From Sphingomonas mollis (GTDB lineage: Bacteria; Pseudomonadota; Alphaproteobacteria; Sphingomonadales; Sphingomonadaceae): a DNA stretch of 64,000 nucleotides. The stretch covers positions 186,001-250,000 of the forward strand of contig NZ_JAELXS010000005.1 in the NCBI RefSeq assembly GCF_016427505.1, given 5' to 3'. Under the pieces are notes generated by a model. That model was given only the letters and a program-made list of their open reading frames with translations. It did no database searches and was not told the origin of the DNA. Below, in pieces: positions 17,534 through 25,883 of the stretch. Within the stretch, counting starts at the first letter, position 1. Each line of letters opens with the position of its first letter. The translations under genes and the position numbers were made by a program.

Positions 17534-17791
17534 TCAAGCGATCGGTTCCGCCTCGACACCCCCTGCCGCCCGCGCCTTCGACCGCAGACCGACCCAGCGG
17601 CGCAACGCCACGACGAACCAGATCAGTTCGACCGCCCCGAACGGCCAAGCGCCCTGCAGGAAACCATAGGCCGATCCCATCAGGCAACCGATCGCGAACA
17701 GGAACGTCCAGAACGGCGCCCGGTCCTCCAGCACATAACAGATCAGCATGAAGGTGACGGCGAACAGGCCGAAGGCGGTCAGGGCATCCAT
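17534..17791 (-). CDS. Small membrane protein, 85 aa
   Basis: Three hydrophobic stretches (LTAFGLFAVTFMLICYVL, FWTFLFAIGCLMGSAYGFLQ, PFGAVELIWFVVALRRWV) and a short hydrophilic tail rich in Ala/Glu. It resembles small multi-pass proteins often annotated only as hypothetical in sphingomonads. Lies upstream of rpsM and downstream of the STAS-like gene, same strand. Function unknown. Confidence 0.75.
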   Translation of the reverse strand: MDALTAFGLFAVTFMLICYVLEDRAPFWTFLFAIGCLMGSAYGFLQGAWPFGAVELIWFVVALRRWVGLRSKARAAGGVEAEPIA

Positions 17792-17846
17792 CGCCTGCTG
17801 GTAGCCAACGCAGTCGCCGCTTGCACCCCTTTGTCGGGGTTCGCGA

Positions 17847-18266
17847 TCACCCCGCCGAAGCGGCCGGCATGCCGAACGTCTTGGGTGGTGCCGACGGGTC
17901 CATCAACCATGTCATCGCCGCTTCCTCCGATTCGAAGATCCGGTGCCATTCGCTCGACATGCGTTTGGCCTGAAGCCGGTGGATCGCCCCGGATACCAGC
18001 ATCGCGATCCGCTTCGAGGGCGAGTCGGGGCGGACCATCTTGGCGAATTCCGCCGCGGCGTTCTGCGGCAACAGGTTCTTGCGCCGCATATCGATCAGCG
18101 TGCGCAGGTGACCGGGCCGCGCGCCCTGCCCGATCATCTCCCTCAGCGTCCGGGTGACATCCGTCGTAAAGCGCTGCGCGATCACGACATCCCAATCCCC
18201 GGTCAGCGTCAGCCGCAGGAACTCGTTCGCCGCGTCCGGCTCTATGACATATGTGGGAGCTATCAT
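17847..18266 (-). CDS. STAS/SpoIIAA-like protein
   Basis: 139 aa. LRLTLTGDWDVVIAQRFTTDVTR, LRTLIDMRRKNLLPQNAAAEFAKMV, RIAMLVSGAIHRLQAKRM and IFESEEAAMTWLM follow the strand-helix order of SpoIIAA-like/STAS-like folds found in alphaproteobacteria. The usual phospho-Ser of anti-anti-sigma factors (DSSG) is not seen. It may be a protein-interaction or lipid-binding domain. Stands alone near a two-component pair; role unknown. Confidence 0.6.
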   Translation of the reverse strand: MIAPTYVIEPDAANEFLRLTLTGDWDVVIAQRFTTDVTRTLREMIGQGARPGHLRTLIDMRRKNLLPQNAAAEFAKMVRPDSPSKRIAMLVSGAIHRLQAKRMSSEWHRIFESEEAAMTWLMDPSAPPKTFGMPAASAG

Positions 18267-18317
18267 GCCCTAATGCGTATCATGCCGCGGTTAACGAATT
18301 CGCCTCGGCCCGGATCG

Positions 18318-19676
18318 CTAGCGCGGCAGGATGACCCGCGCGATCAGACCGGGTCCATTGTCGTCCAGCTCGAACCGTCCATCATGCAGGCGCGCGACGG
18401 TATCGATCAGCGACATGCCCAGCCCCGCACCGGGCGTGGTGCGCGCGATATCGAGTCGGCCGAACCGACGCAGCGCCTCCGCGCGGTCGGCCGGCGCGAT
18501 GCCGGGGCCGCGATCCTCCACCTGCACCGCGATACCATCCGGATGTGGGGCAAGCCGCAGCGTGACGACGCCACCGCCCGCGCCGTGTTTCGGCACCCCG
18601 TGTTTCAGGGCATTGTCGATCAGGTTGGTGACCGCCTGGCTGAGCAATTCGCGGTGCAGGCGCATCGGTGGCGGCGCGATGTCGATCGCGACGAGGAATT
18701 CCAGCCCCGCCTCCTCGGCGACTGGGCCATAGAGATCGGCGATCTCCTCGATCAGTGCCACCGGATCGACCAGCGTGAACCGGTCGCGCGATACCGATTC
18801 GGAGCGGCTGATCTCGATCACCATCGTCAGCATCCGCATCACCAGATCGGTTTCGACCAGCAGGCCGCCCAGCATCGCCTCGCGCGCCTGCGGATCGCCG
18901 GCCATCACCGCCTGTTCGGTCTTGGTGCGCAAGCGCGCGAGCGGTGAGCGCAAATCGTGCGCCAGACTGTCGGTGACGAGCCGCAATTCGGTCATCAGCC
19001 GCTCGACCTTGCCCAGCATCGCATTCAGCCGCGCCGCCAGCCGGTCGAACGAATCGGCCCCACCCGCCACCATCTCGACCCGGCGCGACAGGTCACCCTC
19101 GCCCGCCGCCTCGATCACCCCGGCGATCCGGTTCAGCCGCTTGCCGACATAGCGGGTCAGCACCAGCCCGGCGCCGATGCCCAGCCCCAGCGACAGCGTG
19201 ACCGCCAGCGCCAACGCCCCCTCGATCGCACGCTGCTCAGCCTCGATCACGTCGAGCGTGCGGCCGGTCAGCAGCCAGTTCGCGCCGATCGGCTGGAGGA
19301 TATAGCCGGTGTCATGCTGCTCCCACGTCCCCGTCACGCCCAGCCGGTCGACGCGGAACGGGGTCGGGCGCAGCGGCACCGATACGCGCAGCGGCGCATA
19401 ACCGGCCAGCCGCCGCCCCTCCGCATCCAGCACCGCCACGACCAGCGAGACGTCGCCGGGGGGCCGCGCGTCCTGAACGGCGGCGGCCAGCGGGCGCAGG
19501 CCGTCGCTGCGCCAGATCGACAGCAGCGCATCGGATTGCTCGGTCATCTCGCGACGCGTCGCCGCGATCGCGTCGTCATGCGTCCATTTCCAGACGAAGC
19601 CGACCAGCACCAGATTCGACACCAGCGCCAGCGCGATCGCGAGCAGCGCGATCCGCGCCGTGACCGACAACCTCAT
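18318..19676 (-). CDS. Sensor histidine kinase (EnvZ/QseC-type)
   Basis: 452 aa. TM1 about residues 7-28, periplasmic sensor about 30-150, TM2 about 153-174, HAMP about 175-228, then the HisKA H-box with H240 in LAHDLRSPLARL, N-box NLIDNALKHG, G1 DRGPGIAP and G2 GAGLGMSL. Phosphorylates the response regulator encoded 9 bp upstream on the same strand. The periplasmic part has no recognised ligand-binding fold, so the stimulus is unknown. Confidence 0.93.
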   Translation of the reverse strand: MRLSVTARIALLAIALALVSNLVLVGFVWKWTHDDAIAATRREMTEQSDALLSIWRSDGLRPLAAAVQDARPPGDVSLVVAVLDAEGRRLAGYAPLRVSVPLRPTPFRVDRLGVTGTWEQHDTGYILQPIGANWLLTGRTLDVIEAEQRAIEGALALAVTLSLGLGIGAGLVLTRYVGKRLNRIAGVIEAAGEGDLSRRVEMVAGGADSFDRLAARLNAMLGKVERLMTELRLVTDSLAHDLRSPLARLRTKTEQAVMAGDPQAREAMLGGLLVETDLVMRMLTMVIEISRSESVSRDRFTLVDPVALIEEIADLYGPVAEEAGLEFLVAIDIAPPPMRLHRELLSQAVTNLIDNALKHGVPKHGAGGGVVTLRLAPHPDGIAVQVEDRGPGIAPADRAEALRRFGRLDIARTTPGAGLGMSLIDTVARLHDGRFELDDNGPGLIARVILPR

Positions 19677-19685
19677 GCGGGCAAA

Positions 19686-20378
19686 CTATCCGTCCGCCGC
19701 CAGCCGATACCCGGCACCACGCACGGTGTGCAGGATCGGCGAGCCAAACCCGTCCTCCAGCTTGCGGCGCAGGCGGCCGATATGCACATCGACCACGTTG
19801 GAACCGGGGTCGAAGTGATAGTTCCAGATCTTCTCCAGCATCATCGTGCGGGTCACGACCTGGCCGGCATGGCGGGCGAGGAATTCGAGCAGGTTGAATT
19901 CGCGACCGCCCAGCGGGATCGCGCGACCGGCGCGGCTGACGTGGCGCGACAACAGGTCGATCTCCAGATCGCCGACCGACAGCTTGGTCTTCTGTGGCTC
20001 GGTCGCGGCGCGGTCGGAGCGGCGGACCAGCGCCTCGATCCGGGCCGACAGTTCGGCGAACGAGAACGGCTTGCACAGATAATCATCGGCGCCCGCCTTC
20101 AACCCGTCGACCCGGTCGTCGACCGATGCGAGGGCCGACAGGACCAGCACCGGCGTCGCGACCTTGGCGGCGCGGAGCGCGCCGACCATCGACAGGCCGT
20201 CGAGGCCGGGCAGCATGCGATCGGCGATGATGAGATCGAACACGCCCTCGCTGGCGAGGAACAGGCCGTCGCGGCCATTGTCGGTGGTTTCCGCCGCATA
20301 ACCGGCCTCGGCCAGCCCCTTCGCCAGATAGGCGGCGGTGGAGGCATCGTCCTCGACGATCAGGATCTTGCGGCTCAT
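19686..20378 (-). CDS. OmpR/PhoB-type response regulator
   Basis: 230 aa from ATG 20378 (MSRKILIVEDDASTAAYLAKG). Receiver with phospho-acceptor D53 (LIIADRMLPG) and Lys in CKPFSFAEL, then a winged-helix DNA-binding domain (LSVGDLEIDLLSRHV ... VVDVHIGRLRRKLEDG ... ILHTVRGAGYRL). Partner of the kinase gene downstream, 9 bp apart, certainly one operon. The upstream gap 20379-20735 holds a hairpin, a short palindrome and an inverted repeat, listed separately. Confidence 0.94.
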   Translation of the reverse strand: MSRKILIVEDDASTAAYLAKGLAEAGYAAETTDNGRDGLFLASEGVFDLIIADRMLPGLDGLSMVGALRAAKVATPVLVLSALASVDDRVDGLKAGADDYLCKPFSFAELSARIEALVRRSDRAATEPQKTKLSVGDLEIDLLSRHVSRAGRAIPLGGREFNLLEFLARHAGQVVTRTMMLEKIWNYHFDPGSNVVDVHIGRLRRKLEDGFGSPILHTVRGAGYRLAADG

Positions 20379-20413
20379 CGCTCTACGCTCACCCTCTGGT
20401 CCATACAGGAAAA

Positions 20414-20441
20414 GCCGGCGGAAAGCATCCTTTCCGCCGGC
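20414..20441. other. Hairpin in the response regulator leader
   Basis: GCCGGCGGAAAG and CTTTCCGCCGGC form a perfect 12-bp stem with a 4-nt loop, 36 bp upstream of the regulator ATG. No T tail on either strand; it could be an attenuator-like or stability structure. Confidence 0.55.
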
Positions 20442-20568
20442 CCTACGGCACCCCCGGGAGTGTCGGGCACCGATCTCGTCAACGCTGTCGCAAGGGCCGC
20501 TGCGGTGGGCGACCCTGCTGTCGAGAGACGGGATAGGCGATCCCGGCATACCGGGCCGTGACGGCGAC

Positions 20569-20584
20569 ATGACAAATATGTCAT
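20569..20584. promoter_or_regulatory. Short palindrome ATGACA-N4-TGTCAT
   Basis: 6-bp arms around AATA, about 190 bp upstream of the OmpR-type regulator gene. Candidate operator; binding protein unknown. Confidence 0.35.
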
Positions 20585-20622
20585 CCGACAGGGTCGCTGT
20601 CGTTAAGCCGACGTCAGTTGGA

Positions 20623-20714
20623 CCCTCCCGTGTTCCTGCGAAGGCAGGAACCCAGGGTCACAGGCGATGTCGCTTTTGGCCCTGGGCTCCTGCCTTCGCA
20701 GGAGCACGGGAGCG
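20623..20714. repeat. Inverted-repeat element, family D
   Basis: Left arm reads CCCTCCCGTGTTCCTGCGAA then GGCAGGAACCCAGGG; right arm is CCCTGGGCTCCTGCCTTCGC then AGGAGCACGGGAGCG. About 35-bp imperfect arms with a 22-bp centre. It lies 22 bp past the stop of the hybrid kinase gene (minus strand), so it would be its 3' hairpin. Confidence 0.8.
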
Positions 20715-20735
20715 ATGTGCCTCGACCCTGCTCCA

Positions 20736-23700
20736 TCAAACCGGCGGCGTTGCCGTCGCCGCCACATCCTCGTCGGCCACGGTCCGGTCCCCCAGCGCCG
20801 TCACCACCGCCGCGGCCAGCGCCGCGCCGCGATAGGGTTTGGCCAGGATCACCGCCTCCGTCCCCGCCGGCACCGCGGCGGTATCGCCGGTGGCGAAGAC
20901 GACGCCGACCCCCGGCCGCAGCGCCCGTGCCTTGTCCGCGAAGGCCAGCCCGGACAGACCCGGCAGGTTCACGTCGGTCACCAGCGCGTCGATCGCCACC
21001 GTCTGCAGCGCAGCCATCGCCTCCTCGGCGCTCGCGGCATCGACCACGACGAAGCCCGCCTCCTGCAACATGTCGGCGGTCGCCGCGCGGATCAGCATGT
21101 CGTCCTCCACCAGCAGGATCACGCCACGAGCGGCAGGCGGCGAGTCGGTGGCGGGGGTAGGCGCTACTTCCGCCGATGCGACCGGCGCGTCAATTCGATC
21201 CGCGCCGATCGCCCGCTGACCCTGATTGGCCAGCACATGGCGGAACTTCCGCGCCAGCGCCTCGCGCGTGTAGGGCTTCGACAGCAATTCGACGCCGGCA
21301 TCCAGCTTGCCGCCATGCACGATCGAATTCTCGGTGTAGCCCGACGTGAACAGCACCGCGAGCTGCGGCAGGCGGATGCGCGCCATGCGCGCCAGCTCCG
21401 GGCTTTTCAGCGTGCCCGGCATCACCACGTCGGTGAACAGCATGTCGATCGGGATGCCGCTTTCGATCACGTTCAGCGCACTGTCCGCATCGACCGCCTT
21501 CAGCACGCGATAACCCAGATCGGTCAGCATCTCGACGACGGTGGCGCGCACCTCGGCGTCGTCCTCGACCACCAGCACCGTCTCGGTGCCGCCGGCGATC
21601 GGGCCGGTATCGACCGCGACCTCGACATCCTCGCTCTGCATCGCGCGCGGCAGGTACAGCCGGATCGTCGTGCCCTCGCCGACCTCGGAATAGATCTTCA
21701 CATGGCCGCCGGACTGTTTGACGAAGCCATAGACCATCGACAGGCCCAGCCCCGATCCCTTGCCCTCGACCTTGGTCGAGAAGAACGGTTCGAACACCTT
21801 GTCGATGATGTCGGGGGTCATGCCGCTGCCCGTGTCGGACACCGCCAGCATCACATACTGGCCCGGCTCCACCTCCTCATGCGTGCGGGCGTACTCGTCG
21901 TCGAGATGGGCGTTGCCCAGTTCGATCGTCAGCCTGCCCTGCCCCTCCATCGCATCGCGGGCGTTGATCGCCAGATTGAGCAGCGCATTCTCGATCTGCG
22001 CCGGATCGATGAACGTATTCCAAAGGCCGCCACCGACGATCGTCTCGATCTCCACGCCCTCGCCGATCGCGCGGCGCAGCATGTCGTCCATCCCGCGCAC
22101 GAAGCGCGTGACGTTGACGACCTTCGGCTCCAGCGCCTGACGACGGCCGAAGGCGAGCAACTGGCTGGCGAGCTTCGACCCACGCGACACGCCCGCCATC
22201 GCATTGGCGACGCGACGTTCGGCGCGGTCGTTGCCGGCGATGTCCTTGGCCAGCAATTGCAGATTGCCCGACACGACCTGCAACAGGTTGTTGAAATCAT
22301 GCGCGACGCCGCCGGTCAGCTTGCCGACGGTTTCCATCTTCTGCGCCTGCGCCAGCTTGGCTTCGGCCTGACGCCGCTCGGCGATCTCGGCGATGACGCG
22401 GGCTTCCAGCGTCTCGTTCAGATGGCGCAGCTGATCCTCGGCCCGCTCGCGGTGGCGGACCTGCCGGGCAAGGTGTTCGGCCTGTTCGCGCAACGCCGCC
22501 TCGGCCGCGCGCTGATGCGTGATATCGGTGTGGACGCCGACCCATTCGACGATCTCGCCCGCATCGTCGACGATCGGCAGACCGCGCACCGCGCAGGTCC
22601 GCCACGTACCGCAATGGCGACGCACCCTGTGTTCGAACACGAACATCGACCGGGCAGCAACCGCCGCATTCCATGCCTCGATCGTCGGCGCGACATCATC
22701 GGGATGCACCGCATCGGCCCAGCCGAAGCCCTGATATTCGTCGATCGACTGTCCGGTCAGCGCCGCCCAGCCCGGCTGTTCGCCGACCATCCGGCCATCC
22801 GCGCTGTTGGTCCACAACACGCCGTGGACCGCATCCATCGCAGTACGGAAACGGCCGTTGCTGTGCGCCAGCGCCGCCTCCCGCTCGGCCCGTTCCTCGA
22901 CATCGATGCCCAGCACATAGACGCCGGGGATCGACCCGTCCGCCGCGACATGCGGGATATAGCGTATCTCGCACCGCCGCGCCTGGCCGGTGCGGTCCGG
23001 CAGGACCGTCTCATCGGCGAACCCCTCACCAGTCAGCGCGCGATCGATCGCGGCGCGGCGATGCGCGTAGAATTTGTCGCCCACGATCTCGCGCACCGAT
23101 CGGCCGACGATCTGGTCCGGGGACCGGCCAAACCATTGCTGATAGGCGCCATTGGCGAAGCGATAGATATGGTCGCGATCGATATAGGACACTAGCATCG
23201 GCACCGCATCGGTGATCTGGCGAAGCTGCGCCTCGCTGGCGGCCAGCCGCCGCTCCGCCCCGACCCGGCCGCTATTGTCGACCATCGTGCACATCACGCC
23301 ACCGACCCGGCCATCGGCGAGATAGACGGGGGTGTAGAACAGATCGAGGAACAGCGTCTCGTCACCATCCGCGCGGTGGAACAGGATCGGCTGGTCGCGG
23401 TGCGCCACCACCTCCCCCCGCCGTGCCGCCGCCAGCACCGACCGGTTCCAGTCCCATACCTCCGGAAAAGCCGTCGCGACGGGATGGCCCAGCGCGGCCG
23501 GATGGCGATCGCCGGCCACCGCGCGATAGCTGTCGTTGTACAGCATCACATGGTCCGGTCCCCACATCACCACCTTCGCCACCGGCGAATTGACGATGTT
23601 GCCCACGGTCGTGCGCAGTTCCGCCGACCAGCCGTCGATCGCGCCCAGTGACGTTGCCGCCCAGTCGAACCGCCGGATCAGGTCGCCGCACTCACCGCCG

Positions 23701-23882
23701 CCGATCGGCCACGTCGCCGGCAATCCTGCTGACCCGCCGCCATCCTGCGCCCGCAACAGCTTCAGCGCGGTGCGCACCACCTCGCTGGCATTGCCGTAAT
23801 CGCCCGAGGCGAGCTGATCGTCGATGAAGCTGCCCAGTTCGGGCGTCAGCGAGATGTTGCGGGACAGTCTATTGGTGGCCAT
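20736..23882 (-). CDS. Hybrid histidine kinase with N-terminal ParD-like ribbon-helix-helix domain
   Basis: 1048 aa. Residues about 5-46 (SRNISLTPELGSFIDDQLAS, YGNASEVVRTALKLLRAQ) look like a ParD/CopG-type RHH antitoxin. Then come an N-terminal PAS-like region (about 60-205), PAS (about 215-335), PAS (about 340-460), coiled coil (455-515), HisKA with H528 (GGVAHDFNNLLQ), HATPase (DTGSGM near 683-688, GKGSGLGLSM near 708-716) and two receivers with D818 (LFTDVVMP) and D970 (LVTDVNLP). No membrane segment, so it is cytoplasmic. No ParE/RelE toxin is adjacent. The RHH part could give DNA binding or dimerisation to the kinase. A start downstream of the RHH would leave the kinase intact, but RHH conservation argues it is translated. 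Confidence 0.88.
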   Translation of the reverse strand: MATNRLSRNISLTPELGSFIDDQLASGDYGNASEVVRTALKLLRAQDGGGSAGLPATWPIGGGECGDLIRRFDWAATSLGAIDGWSAELRTTVGNIVNSPVAKVVMWGPDHVMLYNDSYRAVAGDRHPAALGHPVATAFPEVWDWNRSVLAAARRGEVVAHRDQPILFHRADGDETLFLDLFYTPVYLADGRVGGVMCTMVDNSGRVGAERRLAASEAQLRQITDAVPMLVSYIDRDHIYRFANGAYQQWFGRSPDQIVGRSVREIVGDKFYAHRRAAIDRALTGEGFADETVLPDRTGQARRCEIRYIPHVAADGSIPGVYVLGIDVEERAEREAALAHSNGRFRTAMDAVHGVLWTNSADGRMVGEQPGWAALTGQSIDEYQGFGWADAVHPDDVAPTIEAWNAAVAARSMFVFEHRVRRHCGTWRTCAVRGLPIVDDAGEIVEWVGVHTDITHQRAAEAALREQAEHLARQVRHRERAEDQLRHLNETLEARVIAEIAERRQAEAKLAQAQKMETVGKLTGGVAHDFNNLLQVVSGNLQLLAKDIAGNDRAERRVANAMAGVSRGSKLASQLLAFGRRQALEPKVVNVTRFVRGMDDMLRRAIGEGVEIETIVGGGLWNTFIDPAQIENALLNLAINARDAMEGQGRLTIELGNAHLDDEYARTHEEVEPGQYVMLAVSDTGSGMTPDIIDKVFEPFFSTKVEGKGSGLGLSMVYGFVKQSGGHVKIYSEVGEGTTIRLYLPRAMQSEDVEVAVDTGPIAGGTETVLVVEDDAEVRATVVEMLTDLGYRVLKAVDADSALNVIESGIPIDMLFTDVVMPGTLKSPELARMARIRLPQLAVLFTSGYTENSIVHGGKLDAGVELLSKPYTREALARKFRHVLANQGQRAIGADRIDAPVASAEVAPTPATDSPPAARGVILLVEDDMLIRAATADMLQEAGFVVVDAASAEEAMAALQTVAIDALVTDVNLPGLSGLAFADKARALRPGVGVVFATGDTAAVPAGTEAVILAKPYRGAALAAAVVTALGDRTVADEDVAATATPPV

Positions 23883-23912
23883 GGACAGACTTGTTGGTGA
23901 GCCGCCGGTCGT

Positions 23913-23929
23913 GTGTCAACAGATGACAC
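23913..23929. promoter_or_regulatory. Dyad GTGTCA-N5-TGACAC between divergent genes
   Basis: Perfect 6-bp arms. On the minus strand the dyad contains TTGACA, a possible -35 box for the hybrid kinase gene that starts 31 bp away at 23882. A binding protein here would control the kinase gene and perhaps the divergent deacetylase gene (start 23979). Confidence 0.45.
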
Positions 23930-23978
23930 GGAGGGCGACATATCCACAGGCGGGATCGCCGGATTGATGGAGTGGTTG

Positions 23979-24869
23979 ATGATCGGTCGGGCAGGAATCG
24001 CGTTGGTCGTTGCATCGCTGGCGAGTGGTGCATCCGTCGCCCGGCCATCCGAGTCGGCCCCCGTTATCGCCATCACCTTCGATGATCTGCCCGCGCACGG
24101 CGCCCTGCCCCCCGGCCAGACGCGCGAAGGCATCATCCGCGCCATCGCCGCCACGCTGAAGGCGGAACGCGTACCCGCCTTCGGGTTCCTGAACGGCGGC
24201 GTCGAGCGCGACGATCCCGATGCCGCGCGTGCCATCGCCGCATGGCGCCGCGCCGGCCTGCCGATCGGGAACCATGGCTATACCCATGCCAATCTAGACA
24301 CCGTCGGCGCGGCCGCCTTCACCACCGATATCGTCACCAACGAAGCGCCACTGATCGCCGCCATGGGTACGCGGGCGGACTGGCACTGGTTCCGCTATCC
24401 GTTTCTGGCGGAGGGCCGGTCGCCGGCGGCGCAGAACCAGATCCGCGCCACGCTGCGCGACCGTGGCTATCGGATCGCGGCGGTGACGATGGGCTTTGCC
24501 GACTACGCCTGGAACGCACCCTATGCCGCCTGCCTGGCGAAGGGAAACCGCGCCGCCGTCGCGCAACTGGAACAGGGATTCCTGAACGACGCCCGCACCG
24601 CCGCGCTGGCATCGCGCGCCAATGCGACGGCGCAGGTCGGACGCGACATTCCCTATGTCCTGCTGATGCATGTCGGCGCGCTGGATGCGCGGATGCTCCC
24701 CCGGCTGATCGCGCTCTATCGGTCTATGGGCTTCCGCTTCACGACGCTGGCGCGGGCGCAGGCCGATCCGTTCTATGCCGGCGCCATGGACCTGTCGCGG
24801 CCCGGCCCGTCGCCGGCGCTCGCCAACCAGCCGCAACTGACCGGTCCGCCCGCCGATCTGTGTGGCTGA
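23979..24869 (+). CDS. Secreted polysaccharide deacetylase (NodB-like, CE4)
   Basis: 296 aa from ATG 23979, which has GGAG 6 nt upstream and gives a signal peptide (MIGRAGIALVVASLASGASV, cleavage near ARP). ITFDDLPAHG holds the catalytic base and metal Asp of the NodB fold; GNHGYTHANLDT provides the H-x3-H metal ligands. Ends with a Pro-rich tail. Likely removes N-acetyl groups from an envelope polysaccharide in the periplasm; substrate unknown. Transcribed away from the hybrid kinase and toward mmsB. Confidence 0.88.
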   Translation: MIGRAGIALVVASLASGASVARPSESAPVIAITFDDLPAHGALPPGQTREGIIRAIAATLKAERVPAFGFLNGGVERDDPDAARAIAAWRRAGLPIGNHGYTHANLDTVGAAAFTTDIVTNEAPLIAAMGTRADWHWFRYPFLAEGRSPAAQNQIRATLRDRGYRIAAVTMGFADYAWNAPYAACLAKGNRAAVAQLEQGFLNDARTAALASRANATAQVGRDIPYVLLMHVGALDARMLPRLIALYRSMGFRFTTLARAQADPFYAGAMDLSRPGPSPALANQPQLTGPPADLCG

Positions 24870-24873
24870 CCCG

Positions 24874-25743
24874 TCACAGCGTCCGGATGACGCCCGAGAA
24901 ATCGAGCCGCCCCGCGCCGCCCTCGACGAAGTCGGCATAGATATCGCAAGCATGGCCCCCCATTGGAGTGGCGGCACCGACATCGGCCGCCGCCTCGCGC
25001 GCCAGCTTCAGGTCCTTCAGCATCAACGCCGCCGCGAAGCCGCCCTGATAATCGTGATCGGCCGGCGTCTCCGGTCCCACCCCCGGCACCGGGCAATAGC
25101 TCGTCATCGACCAGCTCTGGCCCGACGACACGCTGGCGATGTCATAGAATGCCTGCGCCTCCAGCCCCAGCCTGTCGGCCAGCGCGAACGCCTCGCACGT
25201 CGCGATCATCGTCGAGCCCAGCAGCATGTTGTTGCAGATCTTCGCCGCCTGCCCCGCGCCGTCGCCACCGGCATGGATCACCGCCTTGCCCATATCCGTC
25301 AGGATCGGATGCGCCCGGTCGAACGCCGCCTGACTGCCGCCGACCATGAAGGTCAGCGTGCCGGCCCCGGCGGCGGCGATCCCGCCCGACACCGGCGCAT
25401 CGACCGCCGCCAGCCCGCGCGCCGTCGCTCCTTGCGCGACGCGCCGGGCGGTGGCGACGTCGATGGTCGAACAGTCGATCAGCAGGGCGGCGGGCGGCAG
25501 CGCGGCGAGGATGTCGGCATGGACCTGTTCGACATGGCTGCCGGCGGGCAGCATCGTGACGACGACCTCCGCCCCATCGGCCGCCGCGACCGCATCGGCG
25601 GCGGGCAGGCACCCGGCCGCCTCGGCTCGTGCCAGAGCGTCGGCCGAAAGGTCGAACGCGCGGACATCATGCCCCGCCTTCGCAAGGTTGGCGGCCATGC
25701 CGCCCCCCATGTTGCCCAGCCCGATAAAGGCGATGCGTGCCAT
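24874..25743 (-). CDS. mmsB: 3-hydroxyisobutyrate dehydrogenase MmsB
   Basis: 289 aa. Rossmann start IGLGNMGGGMAANLAKAGHDV (residues 6-26), substrate motif DAPVSGGIAAAGAGTL, and catalytic Lys region GAGQAAKICNNMLLG: all beta-hydroxyacid dehydrogenase signatures. Oxidises 3-hydroxyisobutyrate to methylmalonate semialdehyde with NAD in valine breakdown. Last gene of the valine operon, separated from the hydratase gene by 140 bp that carry an inverted repeat. Confidence 0.95.
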   Translation of the reverse strand: MARIAFIGLGNMGGGMAANLAKAGHDVRAFDLSADALARAEAAGCLPAADAVAAADGAEVVVTMLPAGSHVEQVHADILAALPPAALLIDCSTIDVATARRVAQGATARGLAAVDAPVSGGIAAAGAGTLTFMVGGSQAAFDRAHPILTDMGKAVIHAGGDGAGQAAKICNNMLLGSTMIATCEAFALADRLGLEAQAFYDIASVSSGQSWSMTSYCPVPGVGPETPADHDYQGGFAAALMLKDLKLAREAAADVGAATPMGGHACDIYADFVEGGAGRLDFSGVIRTL

Positions 25744-25768
25744 GCTCTCTCTCCTGCTTCTTCTTCTG

Positions 25769-25875
25769 CTCCCCTCCCGCTCGCGGGAGGGGTCGGGGGT
25801 GGGCCTGTCACCAGTCGTTGCCCGCTGTTTGCGTGGACAGGCCCACCCCTAGCCCCTCCCGCAAGCGGAAGGGGA
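25769..25875. repeat. Inverted-repeat element, family E, inside the valine operon
   Basis: Left arm begins CTCCCCTCCCGCTCGCGGGA and runs to GGTGGGCCTGTC; right arm is GACAGGCCCACCCCTAGCCC then CTCCCGCAAGCGGAAGGGGA. Arms of about 40 bp, 26-bp centre. It fills most of the gap between the hydratase stop and the mmsB start. Confidence 0.8.
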
Positions 25876-25883
25876 ACGACCGG

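Noticed and set aside
20379..20735. ParE/RelE toxin gene near the ParD-like domain
   Set aside because: No open frame with toxin features was found in this gap or on the other side of the kinase gene.
20667..23195. 842-codon open frame on the plus strand
   Set aside because: Antisense shadow of the hybrid kinase gene; no domain pattern.
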